A stretch of DNA of 42,173 nt from an uncultured Porphyromonadaceae bacterium (GCA_945916235.1 CAMEGQ010000013.1:1-42173); one strand, 5' to 3'; counted from the stretch's first letter, positions 10,139 to 19,751 are shown. Program-made: numbers and translations. Notes: generated by a model from the sequence alone, not told the origin.

Positions 10139-10657
10139 TTAACCGTTGAACACTTGGTTGACCGAGATGCCGCGGTTCTGTGCCACCTGAGCGGGCGAAC
10201 GCATTTCGCCGAGAGCTGCGATGGTAGCCTTCACGAGGTTGTGGGGGTTCGACGAACCTTTCGACTTGGCAAGCACGTCGCTGATGCCGACGCTTTCAAG
10301 CACTGCACGCATAGCGCCGCCGGCCTTCACGCCGGTACCGGTCGATGCGGGCTTGAGAAGCACCTGCGAGCCGCCGAATTTAGCCACCTGTTCGTGGGGG
10401 ATTGTGCCTTTGTGTACCGGCACACGGATAAGGTTCTTCTTGGCAGCTTCCACGCCTTTGGCGATGGCTGCGGTCACTTCGTTGGCTTTGCCGAGGCCCC
10501 AGCCTACGATACCGTCTTCGTTGCCGACAACCACAATTGCGGCAAAAGTGAAGGTACGGCCACCTTTGGTCACCTTCGTAACGCGGTTGATGGCCACCAG
10601 ACGGTCCTTCAACTCGATGTCGTTGGTCGATTTTACTCTATTGTTCTTATTTGCCAT
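10139..10657 (-). CDS. rpsE: 30S ribosomal protein S5
   Basis: A 172-residue S5, involved in decoding accuracy and in the mRNA entry helicase site. The double-stranded RNA-binding domain ([20 protein letters not shown]) and the C-terminal domain ([35 protein letters not shown]) are complete. It follows rplR by 9 nt. Confidence 0.98.
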   Translation of the reverse strand: MANKNNRVKSTNDIELKDRLVAINRVTKVTKGGRTFTFAAIVVVGNEDGIVGWGLGKANEVTAAIAKGVEAAKKNLIRVPVHKGTIPHEQVAKFGGSQVLLKPASTGTGVKAGGAMRAVLESVGISDVLAKSKGSSNPHNLVKATIAALGEMRSPAQVAQNRGISVNQVFNG

Positions 10658-10666
10658 GATCGTGAT

Positions 10667-11008
10667 TTAGAATTTAAGTCCGCCTTCGCGAGCAGCGTCA
10701 GCCAGTGATTTTACTCTGCCGTGGAAAAGATAGCCGTTACGGTCGAAGACCACTTCGGTCAGACCGGCTGCCAGGGCCTTCTCAGCGATGGCTTTGCCCA
10801 CCTTTGCGGCGATTTCGGTTTTGTTGCCTTCTTCAATCCCTTTCGACGAGGCCGATGCGAGGGTCTTCCCTTCCAGGTCGTCGACGAGTTGAACATAGAT
10901 TTGCTTATTGCTGCGGAACACGCTCATGCGCGGACGCTGGGCGGTGCCAGAAATTTTGCCGCGGATACGTGCCTTGATCTTATTTCTTCTTTCTTGCTTA
11001 GAGACCAT
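10667..11008 (-). CDS. rplR: 50S ribosomal protein L18
   Basis: A 113-residue L18 that binds 5S rRNA together with L5. Typical motifs are [40 protein letters not shown] and the end [20 protein letters not shown]. It lies 12 nt after rplF and 9 nt before rpsE. Confidence 0.98.
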   Translation of the reverse strand: MVSKQERRNKIKARIRGKISGTAQRPRMSVFRSNKQIYVQLVDDLEGKTLASASSKGIEEGNKTEIAAKVGKAIAEKALAAGLTEVVFDRNGYLFHGRVKSLADAAREGGLKF

Positions 11009-11020
11009 AGTTGTTTAATT

Positions 11021-11578
11021 TTATTTGGCACCAGCCGTTTTACCACTCTTGCGGCGGATGATTTCGCCGACAAATTTGATACCTTTGCCCTTGTAGGGTT
11101 CGGGCTTGCGCAGCGAGCGAATCTTGGCGCAAACCTGACCAAGAAGCTGCTTGTCATCGCTTTCAAGGATGATCAGCGGGTTCTTGTTACGCTCGCTCTT
11201 GGCCTCTACCTTGATTTCGGCGGGGAGTTTGATATAGATGGCGTGGGAGAAACCGAGCGAAAGCTCAAGCACCTGGCCCGTGGCCGATGCGCGGTAACCT
11301 ACGCCCACGAGCTCCATCTCCTTACGGTAGCCGGTCGATACGCCTACCACCATGTTGTGGATCAGGGCGCGGTACAGACCATGCTGTGCGCGGTGCTCGC
11401 GATCGTCGCTGGGACGTACCACTGTCAGATGGCCGTCTTCGACATTTACTTTGAATTCGGGGTTTACTGCCTGCGAGAGTTCACCTTTGGGACCTTTTAC
11501 AGTCACCACATTGTTGGCGTCGACCTTTACTGTTACGCCTGCGGGAATCTCGATGGGGGCTTTACCTATACGTGACAT
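11021..11578 (-). CDS. rplF: 50S ribosomal protein L6
   Basis: A 185-residue L6 near the sarcin-ricin loop and the factor-binding site. MSRIGKAPIEIPAGVTVKVD, LVGVGYRASATGQVLELSLG and the C-terminal signature EPYKGKGIKFVGEIIRRKSG are clear. Both halves of its duplicated fold are present. It lies 22 nt after rpsH. Confidence 0.98.
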   Translation of the reverse strand: MSRIGKAPIEIPAGVTVKVDANNVVTVKGPKGELSQAVNPEFKVNVEDGHLTVVRPSDDREHRAQHGLYRALIHNMVVGVSTGYRKEMELVGVGYRASATGQVLELSLGFSHAIYIKLPAEIKVEAKSERNKNPLIILESDDKQLLGQVCAKIRSLRKPEPYKGKGIKFVGEIIRRKSGKTAGAK

Positions 11579-11600
11579 AATGTTGTTTCCTCCTTTAAGA

Positions 11601-11999
11601 TTAATAAACGTAACACAATACTTCGCCGCCTACTTTTTCTTCGGCAGCCTTTTTGTTGGTCATCACACCCTTCGAAGTCGAAAGGATGGCGATACCAAGG
11701 CCGTTGAGCACTCGGGGCATATTCTTGTAGCCGGTGTACTGGCGCAGACCGGGACGGCTGGCACGAACCAGGCCCTTGATGGCGTTAACCTTGTCAACGG
11801 GATCATACTTGAGGGCAACTTTGATAGCACCGGCGGGAGTCTCGTTTTCTACGAATTTGTAGTTGAGAATGTAGCCTTGTTCGAAGAGAATCTTCGTGAT
11901 TTCCTTTTTGAGGTTCGATGCCGGAATCTCAACCACGCGGTGCTGAGCTTTGATGGCATTCCTCAATCGGGTCAGATAATCTGCAATAGGATCTGTCAT
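11601..11999 (-). CDS. rpsH: 30S ribosomal protein S8
   Basis: A 132-residue S8, a primary binder of the 16S central domain and, in E. coli, the translational repressor of the spc operon. The start MTDPIADYLTRLRNAIKAQH is canonical, so the ATG at 11999 is used. The longer open frame upstream (to 12161) is translated spacer with no homology. The C-terminal NGLGIAILSTSKGVMTNKKA is typical. It follows rpsN after a 197-nt structured spacer. Confidence 0.97.
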   Translation of the reverse strand: MTDPIADYLTRLRNAIKAQHRVVEIPASNLKKEITKILFEQGYILNYKFVENETPAGAIKVALKYDPVDKVNAIKGLVRASRPGLRQYTGYKNMPRVLNGLGIAILSTSKGVMTNKKAAEEKVGGEVLCYVY

Positions 12000-12196
12000 T
12001 GTTGTTTTGTTGAATGTTTTGAAAATGTTGTTTGGCTCTCGGGCACGCGGGCTGCTGGTTGCCGTCCGGGGGTTTCTCGCAGATTGAGGCTTATCCCGGC
12101 GGACCGTCGGCGTGGCTCGCAGCCTTTTGCTGCTCTCAGCCGCTATCGCGGCCGGGCGCAACCCCGAGCCTGGGGTCAGCTGACGCTAAGTGAGGC
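12000..12196 (-). other. structured GC-rich spacer between rpsN and rpsH
   Basis: A 197-nt gap. Just past the rpsN stop it holds CCCC-GAGCCT-GGGG (12162-12175) overlapping GTCAGCTGAC, a perfect 10-bp palindrome (12175-12184). The 11-mer GGGGTCAGCTG (12172-12182) also occurs after rpsK at 5731-5741. The last 40 nt before rpsH are A-rich on the coding strand. An open frame runs through it in phase with rpsH, but nothing in it looks like protein. Confidence 0.55.
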
Positions 12197-12466
12197 TTAC
12201 CAGCTTGCTTTCTTCACACCGGGGATAAGGCCTGCTGATGCCATTTCGCGGAACTGAATACGCGAGATGCCAAACTGACGCATGTAACCTTTCGGACGGC
12301 CGGTAATGGAGCAACGGTTGTGCAGGCGTACGCTCGATGCATTCTTCGGAAGAAGCTGCAGGGCTTCGTAGTCGCCGGCCTCCTTCAGGGCTGCCTTCTT
12401 GGCGGCATACTTGGCAACGAGCTTGGCGCGCTTCACTTCGCGGGCTTTCATTGATTCTTTTGCCAT
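12197..12466 (-). CDS. rpsN: 30S ribosomal protein S14, zinc-free long form
   Basis: An 89-residue S14 of the head domain. [20 protein letters not shown] starts it, and the conserved C-terminal [19 protein letters not shown] and [18 protein letters not shown] are present. The CxxC pairs of the short zinc-binding form are missing, so it is the longer zinc-independent type. It is separated from rplE upstream by a 320-nt gap holding a strong hairpin and a promoter-like box. Confidence 0.97.
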   Translation of the reverse strand: MAKESMKAREVKRAKLVAKYAAKKAALKEAGDYEALQLLPKNASSVRLHNRCSITGRPKGYMRQFGISRIQFREMASAGLIPGVKKASW

Positions 12467-12620
12467 GTCGAATTGTTAAGTGTTAAACAATATATTGTAC
12501 TTATATCTCTGATTCACACTGCATTGCGGCGAGCCCACACAGCAGACCCGGCGCATTTTCATGTCCATTTCCGCAACTGTTCTGACTTTCAACCCATTGC
12601 AGTTGCCGCAAATTTTCGTG

Positions 12621-12628
12621 CAAAGATA
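12621..12628 (-). promoter_or_regulatory. internal promoter -7 box upstream of rpsN
   Basis: The complement of 12621-12628 is TATCTTTG, a perfect TAnnTTTG followed by CACG, as in other strong promoters here. Transcription would start near 12613, about 147 nt before the rpsN ATG. The -33 position is A/T-rich without a clear TTTG. It is the only such box I found inside the spacers of the ribosomal cluster. Confidence 0.5.
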
Positions 12629-12692
12629 AGGATTTTTTCTTTTTCAGCCTAATAATCTCCAAAAAGAATTTTCTTAAATTTATTTAACATTC

Positions 12693-12753
12693 AAAAAAAT
12701 CCTCACCCCCAAGCGCAGCGAAGCCTGCGGGCGCCGGGCGCCTGCAGGCTTCG
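12693..12753 (-). terminator. strong hairpin after rplE, possible attenuator or terminator
   Basis: A perfect 10-bp stem, CGAAGCCTGC / GCAGGCTTCG (arms 12719-12728 and 12744-12753), has a second self-complementary pair (GGCGCC twice) inside its loop. It begins 33 nt past the rplE stop. On the minus strand a run of seven T (complement of 12693-12699) follows about 19 nt after the stem, further than in a standard terminator. It could terminate, attenuate or protect the 3' end of the upstream transcript. Confidence 0.55.
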
Positions 12754-12786
12754 TTGAGTTGCTTTAAGAAAAATCAGCCTGAGCGA

Positions 12787-13329
12787 TTATTTCTTGAAGG
12801 GGAGGCCAAACTGCTTGAGCAGAGCATAGCCTTCTTCGTCGGTGTTAGCCGTAGTCACGAAGGTAATGTTCATACCGGTCAGTTTGCTGATGTTGTCGAT
12901 GTTGATTTCCGGGAAGATGATCTGCTCGGTGATACCCAGCGTATAGTTGCCGCGGCCGTCGAGCTTGCCTTCGATACCCTTGAAGTCGCGGATACGGGGC
13001 AGAGCGACACGGATCAGACGCTCCAGGAATTCATACATGCGCTCGCGGCGCAGAGTCACGCGTGCGCCGATAGGCATTTTTTTACGCACCTTGAAGTTGG
13101 AGATATCCTTCTTCGAAAGAGTGGCAACTGCTTTCTGGCCTGTGATGGCTGTCAGCTCGTTGATTGCCGTCTCGATGATTTTCTTATCCTGAGTGGCATC
13201 GCCAAGACCTTCGTTGATGACAATCTTCTTCAGGCGAGGCACCTGCATCGGAGTAGTGTAGTTGAACTCCTTGGTCAGTGCGGGGACGATCTTCTCGTCG
13301 TACTGTTTTTTAAGAGTTGTGCTGCTCAT
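12787..13329 (-). CDS. rplE: 50S ribosomal protein L5
   Basis: A 180-residue L5 of the central protuberance, binding 5S rRNA and contacting P-site t[43 protein letters not shown] and the end [20 protein letters not shown] match the family. Its start codon overlaps the rplX stop in TAATG. After it comes the largest hairpin of the cluster, and the spc operon may be split here. Confidence 0.98.
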   Translation of the reverse strand: MSSTTLKKQYDEKIVPALTKEFNYTTPMQVPRLKKIVINEGLGDATQDKKIIETAINELTAITGQKAVATLSKKDISNFKVRKKMPIGARVTLRRERMYEFLERLIRVALPRIRDFKGIEGKLDGRGNYTLGITEQIIFPEINIDNISKLTGMNITFVTTANTDEEGYALLKQFGLPFKK

Positions 13330-13649
13330 TATTTAATCTCCTCTCCTGATTTTTTAGCGTAACGTACTTTCTCGCCCTTTTCGTTGGTGCGGACACCCAC
13401 GCGGGTGGGTTTGTTCGACTTGGGATCAATCAAAGCGAGATTCGAGATATTGATAGGAGCTTCCATCTTTACGATGCCGCCCTGAGGATGCTTGGCAGAA
13501 GGTTTCGTGCTCTTTGACACGATGTTGATGCCCTCCACGATGGCGCGGTTCTTGTCAGCGTCAACCGACAGCACGCGGCCAGTCTTGCCCTTGTCCTCAC
13601 CGGCGAGAACGTAAACGTTGTCTCCCTTTTTGATGTTAGTCTTGCTCAT
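13329..13649 (-). CDS. rplX: 50S ribosomal protein L24
   Basis: A 106-residue L24, an assembly initiator for the 50S subunit. The KOW motif near the N-terminus ([20 protein letters not shown]) and the conserved [13 protein letters not shown] are present. The C-terminal part ([20 protein letters not shown]) is usual. Its stop overlaps the rplE start by one base, pointing to coupled translation. Confidence 0.97.
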   Translation of the reverse strand: MSKTNIKKGDNVYVLAGEDKGKTGRVLSVDADKNRAIVEGINIVSKSTKPSAKHPQGGIVKMEAPINISNLALIDPKSNKPTRVGVRTNEKGEKVRYAKKSGEEIK

Positions 13650-13687
13650 TGGGGTTTTCAGTGTTTACTGTTTGCTATTGGGGTGAA

Positions 13688-14053
13688 TTAGAGCACCTCG
13701 GGTGCGAGCGACACAATCTTCATGTTGGTGGCGCGGAGCTCACGGGCTACCGGGCCGAAGATACGGGTGCCGCGAAGTTCGCCGGCATTGTTAAGCAGCA
13801 CGCAGGCGTTGTCGTCGAAGCGGATATAGCTTCCGTCCGGACGGCGCACTTCTTTCTTGGTGCGCACTACGACAGCCTTCGATACAGTGCCCTTCTTGAC
13901 GTCGGACGAGGGGATAGTACTTTTCACCGATACTACGATGATGTCGCCCACCGAGGCATAACGGCGACCAGTGCCGCCGAGCACGTGGATACACAGCGCC
14001 TCTTTGGCTCCGCTGTTGTCGGCAACGGTTAAACGGGATTCGGTCTGTATCAT
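13688..14053 (-). CDS. rplN: 50S ribosomal protein L14
   Basis: A 121-residue L14 at the subunit interface, contacting L19 and 16S helix 14. [20 protein letters not shown] and the middle motif [19 protein letters not shown] are canonical. The end [14 protein letters not shown] is typical. It lies 2 nt after rpsQ and 38 nt before rplX. Confidence 0.98.
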   Translation of the reverse strand: MIQTESRLTVADNSGAKEALCIHVLGGTGRRYASVGDIIVVSVKSTIPSSDVKKGTVSKAVVVRTKKEVRRPDGSYIRFDDNACVLLNNAGELRGTRIFGPVARELRATNMKIVSLAPEVL

Positions 14054-14055
14054 GA

Positions 14056-14313
14056 TTACTTAACTTTTTCGATGATTTCTACTAAACGCCAGCGCTTGGT
14101 CTTCGACAGGGGGCGGGTCTCCATCAGGCGCACTTTGTCGCCTACCTGACACTCGTTCTTCTCGTCGTGGGCGTGGTATTTTTTAGTTTTGTTGACGAAT
14201 TTGCCGTAGATGGGGTGTTTCTCTTTCCATTTCACCATTACGGTGATGGTCTTGTCGCCTTTGTTGCTCGACACAACCCCAATACGCTCTTTTCTAAGAT
14301 TTCTTGTTTCCAT
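14056..14313 (-). CDS. rpsQ: 30S ribosomal protein S17
   Basis: An 85-residue OB-fold S17 that binds the 16S 5' domain. [39 protein letters not shown] and the family signature [20 protein letters not shown] are present. It lies 22 nt after rpmC and only 2 nt before rplN. Confidence 0.98.
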   Translation of the reverse strand: METRNLRKERIGVVSSNKGDKTITVMVKWKEKHPIYGKFVNKTKKYHAHDEKNECQVGDKVRLMETRPLSKTKRWRLVEIIEKVK

Positions 14314-14335
14314 TTTAGTTTGCGGTTTTGAGGTT

Positions 14336-14533
14336 TTATTTCTGATTAAGCTCGCGGGCGCGAAGTTCGGTCTTCACGCGGGCAATCATGCGGCGGTCAA
14401 GTGTAATCTTGGCAGGATTGTCAAGGGGCGACACGGCGTGGTTGGCCTTCTGCTGAAGATAAGCTTTCTCCATCTGGGCGAGGCGCTCTTTCAGGTCAGC
14501 CGTTGAGAGCTCTTTGATTTCTTCTTTCTTCAT
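14336..14533 (-). CDS. rpmC: 50S ribosomal protein L29
   Basis: A 65-residue two-helix L29 near the polypeptide exit, where trigger factor and SRP dock. [20 protein letters not shown] and the end [18 protein letters not shown] match the family. It lies 12 nt after rplP. Confidence 0.97.
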   Translation of the reverse strand: MKKEEIKELSTADLKERLAQMEKAYLQQKANHAVSPLDNPAKITLDRRMIARVKTELRARELNQK

Positions 14534-14545
14534 AGCTTTTCGGAA

Positions 14546-14977
14546 TTACACGTTGAGACTGGGGTCATAATCGCGGCTTACCACAAACTTGGTGGTCACG
14601 GGGAGTTTCTGAGCGCCGAGGCGGAGAGCTTCTTTTGCTACATCGTAAGGTACGCCGTCGATCTCGATGATCATGCGGCCGGGAGTTACGGAAGCTACGA
14701 AGCCTTCGGGGTTACCTTTACCTTTACCCATACGTACATCCAGAGGTTTTTTGGTGATGGGCTTATCGGGGAAGATGCGGATCCAGAGCTGACCCTGACG
14801 CTGCATGTAGCGGGTCACTGCCACACGAGCTGCTTCGATCTGGCGACCGGTGATCCATTTGGTCTCGAGGGTCTTGATGCCGAACGAACCGAAGGCGAGC
14901 TGGTTGCCGCGCTGGGCGTTACCTTTGGCGCGACCTTTCTGGGCTCTGCGGAATTTGGTTTTTTTCGGTTGTAACAT
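14546..14977 (-). CDS. rplP: 50S ribosomal protein L16
   Basis: A 143-residue L16 that helps position A-site tRNA near the peptidyl transferase centre. [40 protein letters not shown] and [19 protein letters not shown] are canonical. It is separated from rpsC by 357 nt, although these genes are adjacent or overlapping in most bacteria. Confidence 0.98.
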   Translation of the reverse strand: MLQPKKTKFRRAQKGRAKGNAQRGNQLAFGSFGIKTLETKWITGRQIEAARVAVTRYMQRQGQLWIRIFPDKPITKKPLDVRMGKGKGNPEGFVASVTPGRMIIEIDGVPYDVAKEALRLGAQKLPVTTKFVVSRDYDPSLNV

Positions 14978-15334
14978 TTCTTTGAAAGATGTTAGTCGAT
15001 TTTGAAAATTGAGTAGTTAACTCCAAGCGCGGCTTATGGGGTGGCGCTCCCCTTGATGATCGGGAGGCCGGTGCATCGGCTCTGCCTTACCTTGCGGCCC
15101 TGCGGCTTCTGATGCGGCGAATCCCGTCGATCATTTTGACGCTGGCCTGAGGCTGTCGGCTCCTTGAGGAAGGGGTGGGTGGAGCCGTGGCAGAGGGTGC
15201 ATTGCGTGTCGGTCGGGGCGGCTGTCACCGGGCTAACGATTCCCGGGCATCCTTCCCGGCCTCCGGCCCGGCAGGCATCCCTGGGAAGGGAGCTGACCGT
15301 GCGCTTGCCGGCTTGTTGGTGCAGGTGTGGCTTC
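14978..15334 (-). other. long structured spacer between rpsC and rplP
   Basis: A 357-nt gap, the longest in the ribosomal cluster. It is very GC-rich, with nested inverted repeats around 15245-15290 (CCTTCCC...GGGAAGG enclosing GGCC-TCC-GGCC). The 50 nt before rplP are A/T-rich. A 147-codon frame crosses it from within rpsC, but its composition (Arg, Pro and Ala-rich) is what GC-rich non-coding DNA gives and I recognise no family. No TAnnTTTG box was seen. Confidence 0.55.
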
Positions 15335-16084
15335 TTAGCCCTGACGCGGAGCGCGGGGTTTGCGGAAACCGCCGCGACGCTCTCCGCGACCTGCGCGGTC
15401 GCTCTGGGCGGGACGGCCTTCTTTCGAGCCTGCGGTAAAGTTGGGAGCCAGTTCAGCCTTGCCATAGATTTCGCCACGGCAAATCCAAACCTTCACGCCG
15501 ATCACACCCACCTTGGTGTGAGCCTCGACAAGTGCATAGTCGATGTCGGCACGCAGGGTATGGAGCGGCGTACGGCCTTCCTTGAACATTTCAGAACGAG
15601 CCATTTCGGCGCCGTTCAGACGGCCCGAAACCTGGATCTTAACGCCTTCAGCACCCGAGCGCATGGTGGCTGCGATAGCCATCTTCACAGCGCGGCGGTA
15701 GGCGATCTTGCCTTCAATCTGGCGTGCTACAGTGCTTGCCACGATCTGGGCGTCGAGCTCCGGACGCTTTACCTCGAAGATGTTGATCTGAACATCCTTG
15801 TCGGTAATCTTCTTGAGCTCTTCCTTGAGCTTGTCGACTTCAGAGCCGCCTTTGCCGATGATCTGACCCGGACGCGATGTGCATACGGTGATGGTGATCA
15901 GCTTCAGAGTGCGCTCGATGACAATACGCGACACGCTCGACTTGGCCAGACGGACGTTGAGATATTTGCGGATTTTGGAGTCCTCAAGCAGGGTGTCGCC
16001 GTACTTTTTGCCTCCAAACCAATTTGAGTCCCATCCGCGGATGACACCCAGACGGTTGCTAATCGGATTTACTTTCTGTCCCAT
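15335..16084 (-). CDS. rpsC: 30S ribosomal protein S3
   Basis: A 249-residue S3 at the mRNA entry tunnel. The N-terminal [20 protein letters not shown], the KH domain ([20 protein letters not shown] with its GKGG loop) and the C-terminal signature [12 protein letters not shown] are clear. It ends in a short Arg/Gly-rich tail ([18 protein letters not shown]), common in Bacteroidetes S3. It lies 4 nt after rplV. Confidence 0.98.
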   Translation of the reverse strand: MGQKVNPISNRLGVIRGWDSNWFGGKKYGDTLLEDSKIRKYLNVRLAKSSVSRIVIERTLKLITITVCTSRPGQIIGKGGSEVDKLKEELKKITDKDVQINIFEVKRPELDAQIVASTVARQIEGKIAYRRAVKMAIAATMRSGAEGVKIQVSGRLNGAEMARSEMFKEGRTPLHTLRADIDYALVEAHTKVGVIGVKVWICRGEIYGKAELAPNFTAGSKEGRPAQSDRAGRGERRGGFRKPRAPRQG

Positions 16085-16088
16085 TGTC

Positions 16089-16502
16089 TCAGTCGTTGGT
16101 TTTAGTGTCTTTATCGATTGTGTCTACATAGAGAGTCACGTGGTTGGCACGCTTGCGGATGCGGTAGCCGCGGCCCTGAGGAGCGGGACGGAGGCGTTTG
16201 AGCATCGGAGCGCAGTCAACGAAGATTGTGCTTACGTAAAGCTCTCCGTTTTCAGCTTTGCGTTCGTTTTTGGCTTCCCAGTTGGCGATAGCCGAACGGA
16301 GCAGCTTCTCAACGCGAGCTGCAGCCTCCTTATTGGAGAATTTGAGGATGCCCAGAGCCCTGAACACTTCCTTGCCGCGGACCAGGTCGGCCACCAGACG
16401 CATCTTGCGAGGCGAAGTGGGGACATTGGTCAGTTTGGCAAAGCTCTGCGTCTTGAGGGCTTCTTTTCTTGCCTGGGCTGAGTTCTTTTTTCTTACACCC
16501 AT
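16089..16502 (-). CDS. rplV: 50S ribosomal protein L22
   Basis: A 137-residue L22 whose beta-hairpin lines the exit tunnel. [20 protein letters not shown], the central [15 protein letters not shown] and the loop [20 protein letters not shown] are typical. The tunnel-hairpin region has no obvious insertion or deletion. It lies 57 nt after rpsS and 4 nt before rpsC. Confidence 0.98.
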   Translation of the reverse strand: MGVRKKNSAQARKEALKTQSFAKLTNVPTSPRKMRLVADLVRGKEVFRALGILKFSNKEAAARVEKLLRSAIANWEAKNERKAENGELYVSTIFVDCAPMLKRLRPAPQGRGYRIRKRANHVTLYVDTIDKDTKTND

Positions 16503-16559
16503 TTTATTTAGCAGGTTTTTTGTCTTGGAAAAAGTTGATTATTTGTTGGCCCGGCAGGG

Positions 16560-16829
16560 TTATTTTTTCTTGTTGCCGGCGTGGCCGCGGAAGGTGCGCG
16601 TCGGGGCGAATTCGCCCAGTTTGTGTCCTACCATGTTTTCGGTCACGTAGACAGGGATGAACTTGTTGCCGTTGTGTACGGCGAAAGTGTGACCCACGAA
16701 TTCGGGGGCGATCATCGAAGCGCGGCTCCAGGTTTTGATTACTGCTTTCTTGCCGCTCTCCTCCATCGCATTCACTTTCTTTTCAAGCTTAACGCTGATA
16801 AAGGGGCCTTTTTTTAATGAACGACTCAT
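16560..16829 (-). CDS. rpsS: 30S ribosomal protein S19
   Basis: An 89-residue S19 of the 30S head, forming a bridge with S13. [40 protein letters not shown] and the end [17 protein letters not shown] are canonical. It lies 26 nt after rplB. Confidence 0.98.
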   Translation of the reverse strand: MSRSLKKGPFISVKLEKKVNAMEESGKKAVIKTWSRASMIAPEFVGHTFAVHNGNKFIPVYVTENMVGHKLGEFAPTRTFRGHAGNKKK

Positions 16830-16855
16830 TGTGTTGTCTTTGTTAACTTAAGAGT

Positions 16856-17683
16856 TTACTTTTTTCTTCTCTCGATGATGTACTTCGACGAGGTCTTCTT
16901 CGGCGAGCGAGTCTTAAGACCTTTCGAGTACAGACCCTTGCGCGAACGCGGATGGCCACCGGAAGCGCGGCCTTCGCCACCACCCATGGGGTGATCGACA
17001 GGGTTCATTACCACACCACGGTTGTGGGGCCGGCGTCCCAGCCAGCGTGAGCGGCCGGCCTTGCCCGAACGCTCGAGCGAATGCTCGGCGTTGCCTACCA
17101 CACCTACTGTGGCCATGCAGGCTGAAAGGATCTTGCGGGTTTCACCTGAGGGAAGCTTGACAATCGCATAGTCGCCTTCGCGCGATACAAGCTGGGCGAA
17201 TGTACCTGCCGAGCGGGCCATGAAGGCTCCCTGGCCGGGACGCAGCTCGATGTTGTGAACCACGGTACCTACGGGGATTTTGCTCAGGGGAAGAGCGTTG
17301 CCCACTTCAGGGGCTGCGTCGGGACCGCTGACAACCGTTGCGCCAACTTCGAGTCCGTTGGGTGCAATGATGTAAGCTTTCGCTCCGTCTACGTAGTACA
17401 GAAGGGCGATGCGGGCCGAACGGTTAGGATCGTACTCGATTGCCTTTACTACGGCGGGCACACCGTATTTGGTTCTCTTAAAGTCTATGATACGGTATTT
17501 GCGCTTGTGGCCGCCACCAAGGTAGCGTGTGGTCAGGTGGCCTTCGGAGTTACGTCCTCCGGTGCTTTTCTTACCGACTGTAAGAGACTTTTCTGGCGCT
17601 TTAGCAGTGATCGCTCCTTTGAACACGCCAATAACTTTGTGTCTTTGCCCCGGTGTGGTGGGCTTGAATTTTCTTACTGCCAT
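16856..17683 (-). CDS. rplB: 50S ribosomal protein L2
   Basis: A 275-residue L2, needed for subunit association and peptidyl transferase activity. Characteristic regions are the OB-fold ([15 protein letters not shown]), the SH3-like part, and the C-terminal [20 protein letters not shown] that reaches the catalytic centre with its conserved histidine. It lies 6 nt after rplW. Confidence 0.98.
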   Translation of the reverse strand: MAVRKFKPTTPGQRHKVIGVFKGAITAKAPEKSLTVGKKSTGGRNSEGHLTTRYLGGGHKRKYRIIDFKRTKYGVPAVVKAIEYDPNRSARIALLYYVDGAKAYIIAPNGLEVGATVVSGPDAAPEVGNALPLSKIPVGTVVHNIELRPGQGAFMARSAGTFAQLVSREGDYAIVKLPSGETRKILSACMATVGVVGNAEHSLERSGKAGRSRWLGRRPHNRGVVMNPVDHPMGGGEGRASGGHPRSRKGLYSKGLKTRSPKKTSSKYIIERRKK

Positions 17684-17689
17684 TTTTTA

Positions 17690-17980
17690 TCAGATATTGC
17701 TGTAGAAATCAATAGTAACGCCTTCGCCTACTGTGATGTAAGCTTTCTTCCAGGCAGCGGTCTTGCCGCGAAGCAGGCCGCTCTTGGTGTAGCGCGATTT
17801 GTTTTTGCTGCGCACGTTCGATGTGTTCACAGCCAGAACTTTTACGCCATAGAGTTTCTCAACGAGGTCCTTGATCTGGAACTTGTTGGCATCAGGCGAT
17901 ACGCGGAATGTGTAGCGGTTGAGCTTGTCGGTCAGACGGGTAGCCGCTTCGGTCACGATGGGTTCGATAGTAAATTCCAT
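17690..17980 (-). CDS. rplW: 50S ribosomal protein L23
   Basis: A 96-residue L23 at the tunnel exit, docking site of trigger factor and SRP. The start MEFTIEPIVTEAATRLTDKL and the core YTFRVSPDANKFQIKDLVEK, LYGVKVLAVNTSNVRSK fit the family. It lies 20 nt after rplD. Confidence 0.97.
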   Translation of the reverse strand: MEFTIEPIVTEAATRLTDKLNRYTFRVSPDANKFQIKDLVEKLYGVKVLAVNTSNVRSKNKSRYTKSGLLRGKTAAWKKAYITVGEGVTIDFYSNI

Positions 17981-18000
17981 ATGTCTGATTCCTCCTTGGG

Positions 18001-18621
18001 TTAAAGATTGTTGATTACCTCCAGACCGCTTTCGGTCAGCACGATGGCGTTGTTGTTAAGCAGCGCGTAGGTGTTGGCGTCAGCAGCGTTCATCAGGTTG
18101 GCTCCGGGTACGTTGCGCGCCGACAGCTGTACGTTGGCGTCGAGCGATGCAGCCAGCAGAAGGAGCTTCTGACCTTCGAGCTTGAGGTTCTTGGTGAGGT
18201 TTACGAATTCTTTGGTTTTGGGAGCTTCGAAAGTGAAGTCTTCAACAATGACAATCTTGTTGTCCTGAGCCTTTGCCGAAAGCACCGACTTGCGGGCCAG
18301 CTGCTTGAGCTTCTTGTTGAGTTTGAAGCGATAGTCGCGGGGACGCGGGCCGAATACACGGCCGCCACCTACGAGCACAGGCGAGTTGATATCGCCGATA
18401 CGGCTGCCGCCGCCGCCCTTCTGCTTGTGCAGCTTGCGGGTCGAACCGGACACTTCGCTACGCTCCTTTGATTTATGAGTACCCTGACGCTGGTTGGCCA
18501 GATACTGCTTCACATCGAGATATACGGCATGCTCGTTTGCATCGATGGCAAACACCGCGTCGCTGAGCACAGCCTTGCGGCCGGTGTCTTCTCCTTTTAT
18601 GTTGTATATTGCGAGTTCCAT
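18001..18621 (-). CDS. rplD: 50S ribosomal protein L4
   Basis: A 206-residue L4 whose long loop reaches into the exit tunnel. The loop is visible as [20 protein letters not shown] followed by [20 protein letters not shown]. Its start overlaps the rplC stop by one base (TAATG). In E. coli L4 represses the S10 operon; no equivalent leader target is evident here. Confidence 0.98.
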   Translation of the reverse strand: MELAIYNIKGEDTGRKAVLSDAVFAIDANEHAVYLDVKQYLANQRQGTHKSKERSEVSGSTRKLHKQKGGGGSRIGDINSPVLVGGGRVFGPRPRDYRFKLNKKLKQLARKSVLSAKAQDNKIVIVEDFTFEAPKTKEFVNLTKNLKLEGQKLLLLAASLDANVQLSARNVPGANLMNAADANTYALLNNNAIVLTESGLEVINNL

Positions 18622-19238
18622 TATTTCTCTATCATTACGATTGAACCTTTACTTCCGGGAATAGATCCCTTGATCATCATCACGTTGTGCTCGGGAATGA
18701 TCTTCACAACCTTCAGGTTTTGAACGGTCACACGCTCGTTACCGGTCTGACCGGCCATGCGCATACCCTTGAACACTTTTGCGGGATAAGAGCAGGCACC
18801 GATCGAACCGGGTGCGCGCAGACGGTTGTGCTGGCCGTGAGTCGACTGGCCTACACCACCGAAACCATGACGCTTTACAACGCCCTGGAAGCCCTTACCT
18901 TTGGAAGTACCGGCGATGTCGACGAAATCATCCTCGGTGAAGATGTCTACACCGATGGTGTCGCCGAGCTTGAACTCGCCTTCGAAACCTTTGAACTCGG
19001 CCAAGTGGCGCTTGGGGGTTGTACCGGCTTTCTTGAAGTGACCGGCCATAGGCTGAGTGCAGTGTTTTTCTTTCTGCTCCTCAAATCCGAGCTGAAGGGC
19101 ATTGTAGCCGTCGGTCTCGACTGTCTTCACCTGAGTAACCACACAAGGACCTACTTCGATAACAGTGCACGGCATATTCTTGCCGTCGGCACTGAAAACG
19201 GATGTCATTCCGATTTTCTTTCCTAATAATCCTGGCAT
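18621..19238 (-). CDS. rplC: 50S ribosomal protein L3
   Basis: A 205-residue L3 near the peptidyl transferase centre. [20 protein letters not shown] and the central loop [40 protein letters not shown] are canonical; the Gln methylated by PrmB in E. coli lies in this loop. It is the second gene of the S10 segment, 123 nt after rpsJ. Confidence 0.98.
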   Translation of the reverse strand: MPGLLGKKIGMTSVFSADGKNMPCTVIEVGPCVVTQVKTVETDGYNALQLGFEEQKEKHCTQPMAGHFKKAGTTPKRHLAEFKGFEGEFKLGDTIGVDIFTEDDFVDIAGTSKGKGFQGVVKRHGFGGVGQSTHGQHNRLRAPGSIGACSYPAKVFKGMRMAGQTGNERVTVQNLKVVKIIPEHNVMMIKGSIPGSKGSIVMIEK

Positions 19239-19361
19239 TTCTGTAGTTAGTTAGATAATTGTTTATTCACTTATACCCGGAGCGCCATCGCCTGAGCGCC
19301 GGCTCCCGCGGGCTTTCTTTTACATTTATTGAATTGGGGAGTTGGAGTTCGCTACGCGTTA

Positions 19362-19667
19362 TCAGACCTTGATTTCAACTTCCACACCCGAGGGGAGCTC
19401 GAGCTTCATCAGAGCGTCGACGGTTTTTGCGGTGGAATTGTAGATGTCAATCAGACGTTTGTAGCTGGAGAGCTGGAACTGCTCGCGCGATTTTTTGTTG
19501 ACGAAGGTCGAACGGTTCACAGTGAAGATTCTCTTGTGAGTGGGCAGGGGGATAGGACCGCTGATTACAGCGCCTGTCGACTTCACTGTCTTTACGATCT
19601 TCTCGGCCGACTTGTCGACGAGATTGTGGTCGTAGCTCTTGAGTTTGATTCGGATTTTCTGGCTCAT
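19362..19667 (-). CDS. rpsJ: 30S ribosomal protein S10
   Basis: A 101-residue S10, part of the 30S head and, as NusE, of the antitermination complex. [40 protein letters not shown] and the end [11 protein letters not shown] are canonical. The open frame extends 14 codons upstream, but the ATG at 19667 gives the family start. tuf, usually found between fusA and rpsJ, is absent here. Confidence 0.97.
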   Translation of the reverse strand: MSQKIRIKLKSYDHNLVDKSAEKIVKTVKSTGAVISGPIPLPTHKRIFTVNRSTFVNKKSREQFQLSSYKRLIDIYNSTAKTVDALMKLELPSGVEVEIKV

Positions 19668-19751
19668 TTTGTGAGTTTGGTTAATAATTTTGCTGTGCGG
19701 CGCCGTCAAGAATCATTAGCTGCCGGAGCCGCGGGATTTTTAAAGAGTCAG

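Noticed and set aside
10721-11575. 284-codon plus-strand ORF across rplR and rplF
   Set aside because: Antisense to two ribosomal genes, crossing their boundary; no independent support.
15034-15477. 147-codon minus-strand ORF over the rpsC-rplP spacer
   Set aside because: It starts inside rpsC in another frame and has no recognisable motif; I treat the region as non-coding but flag the spacer.
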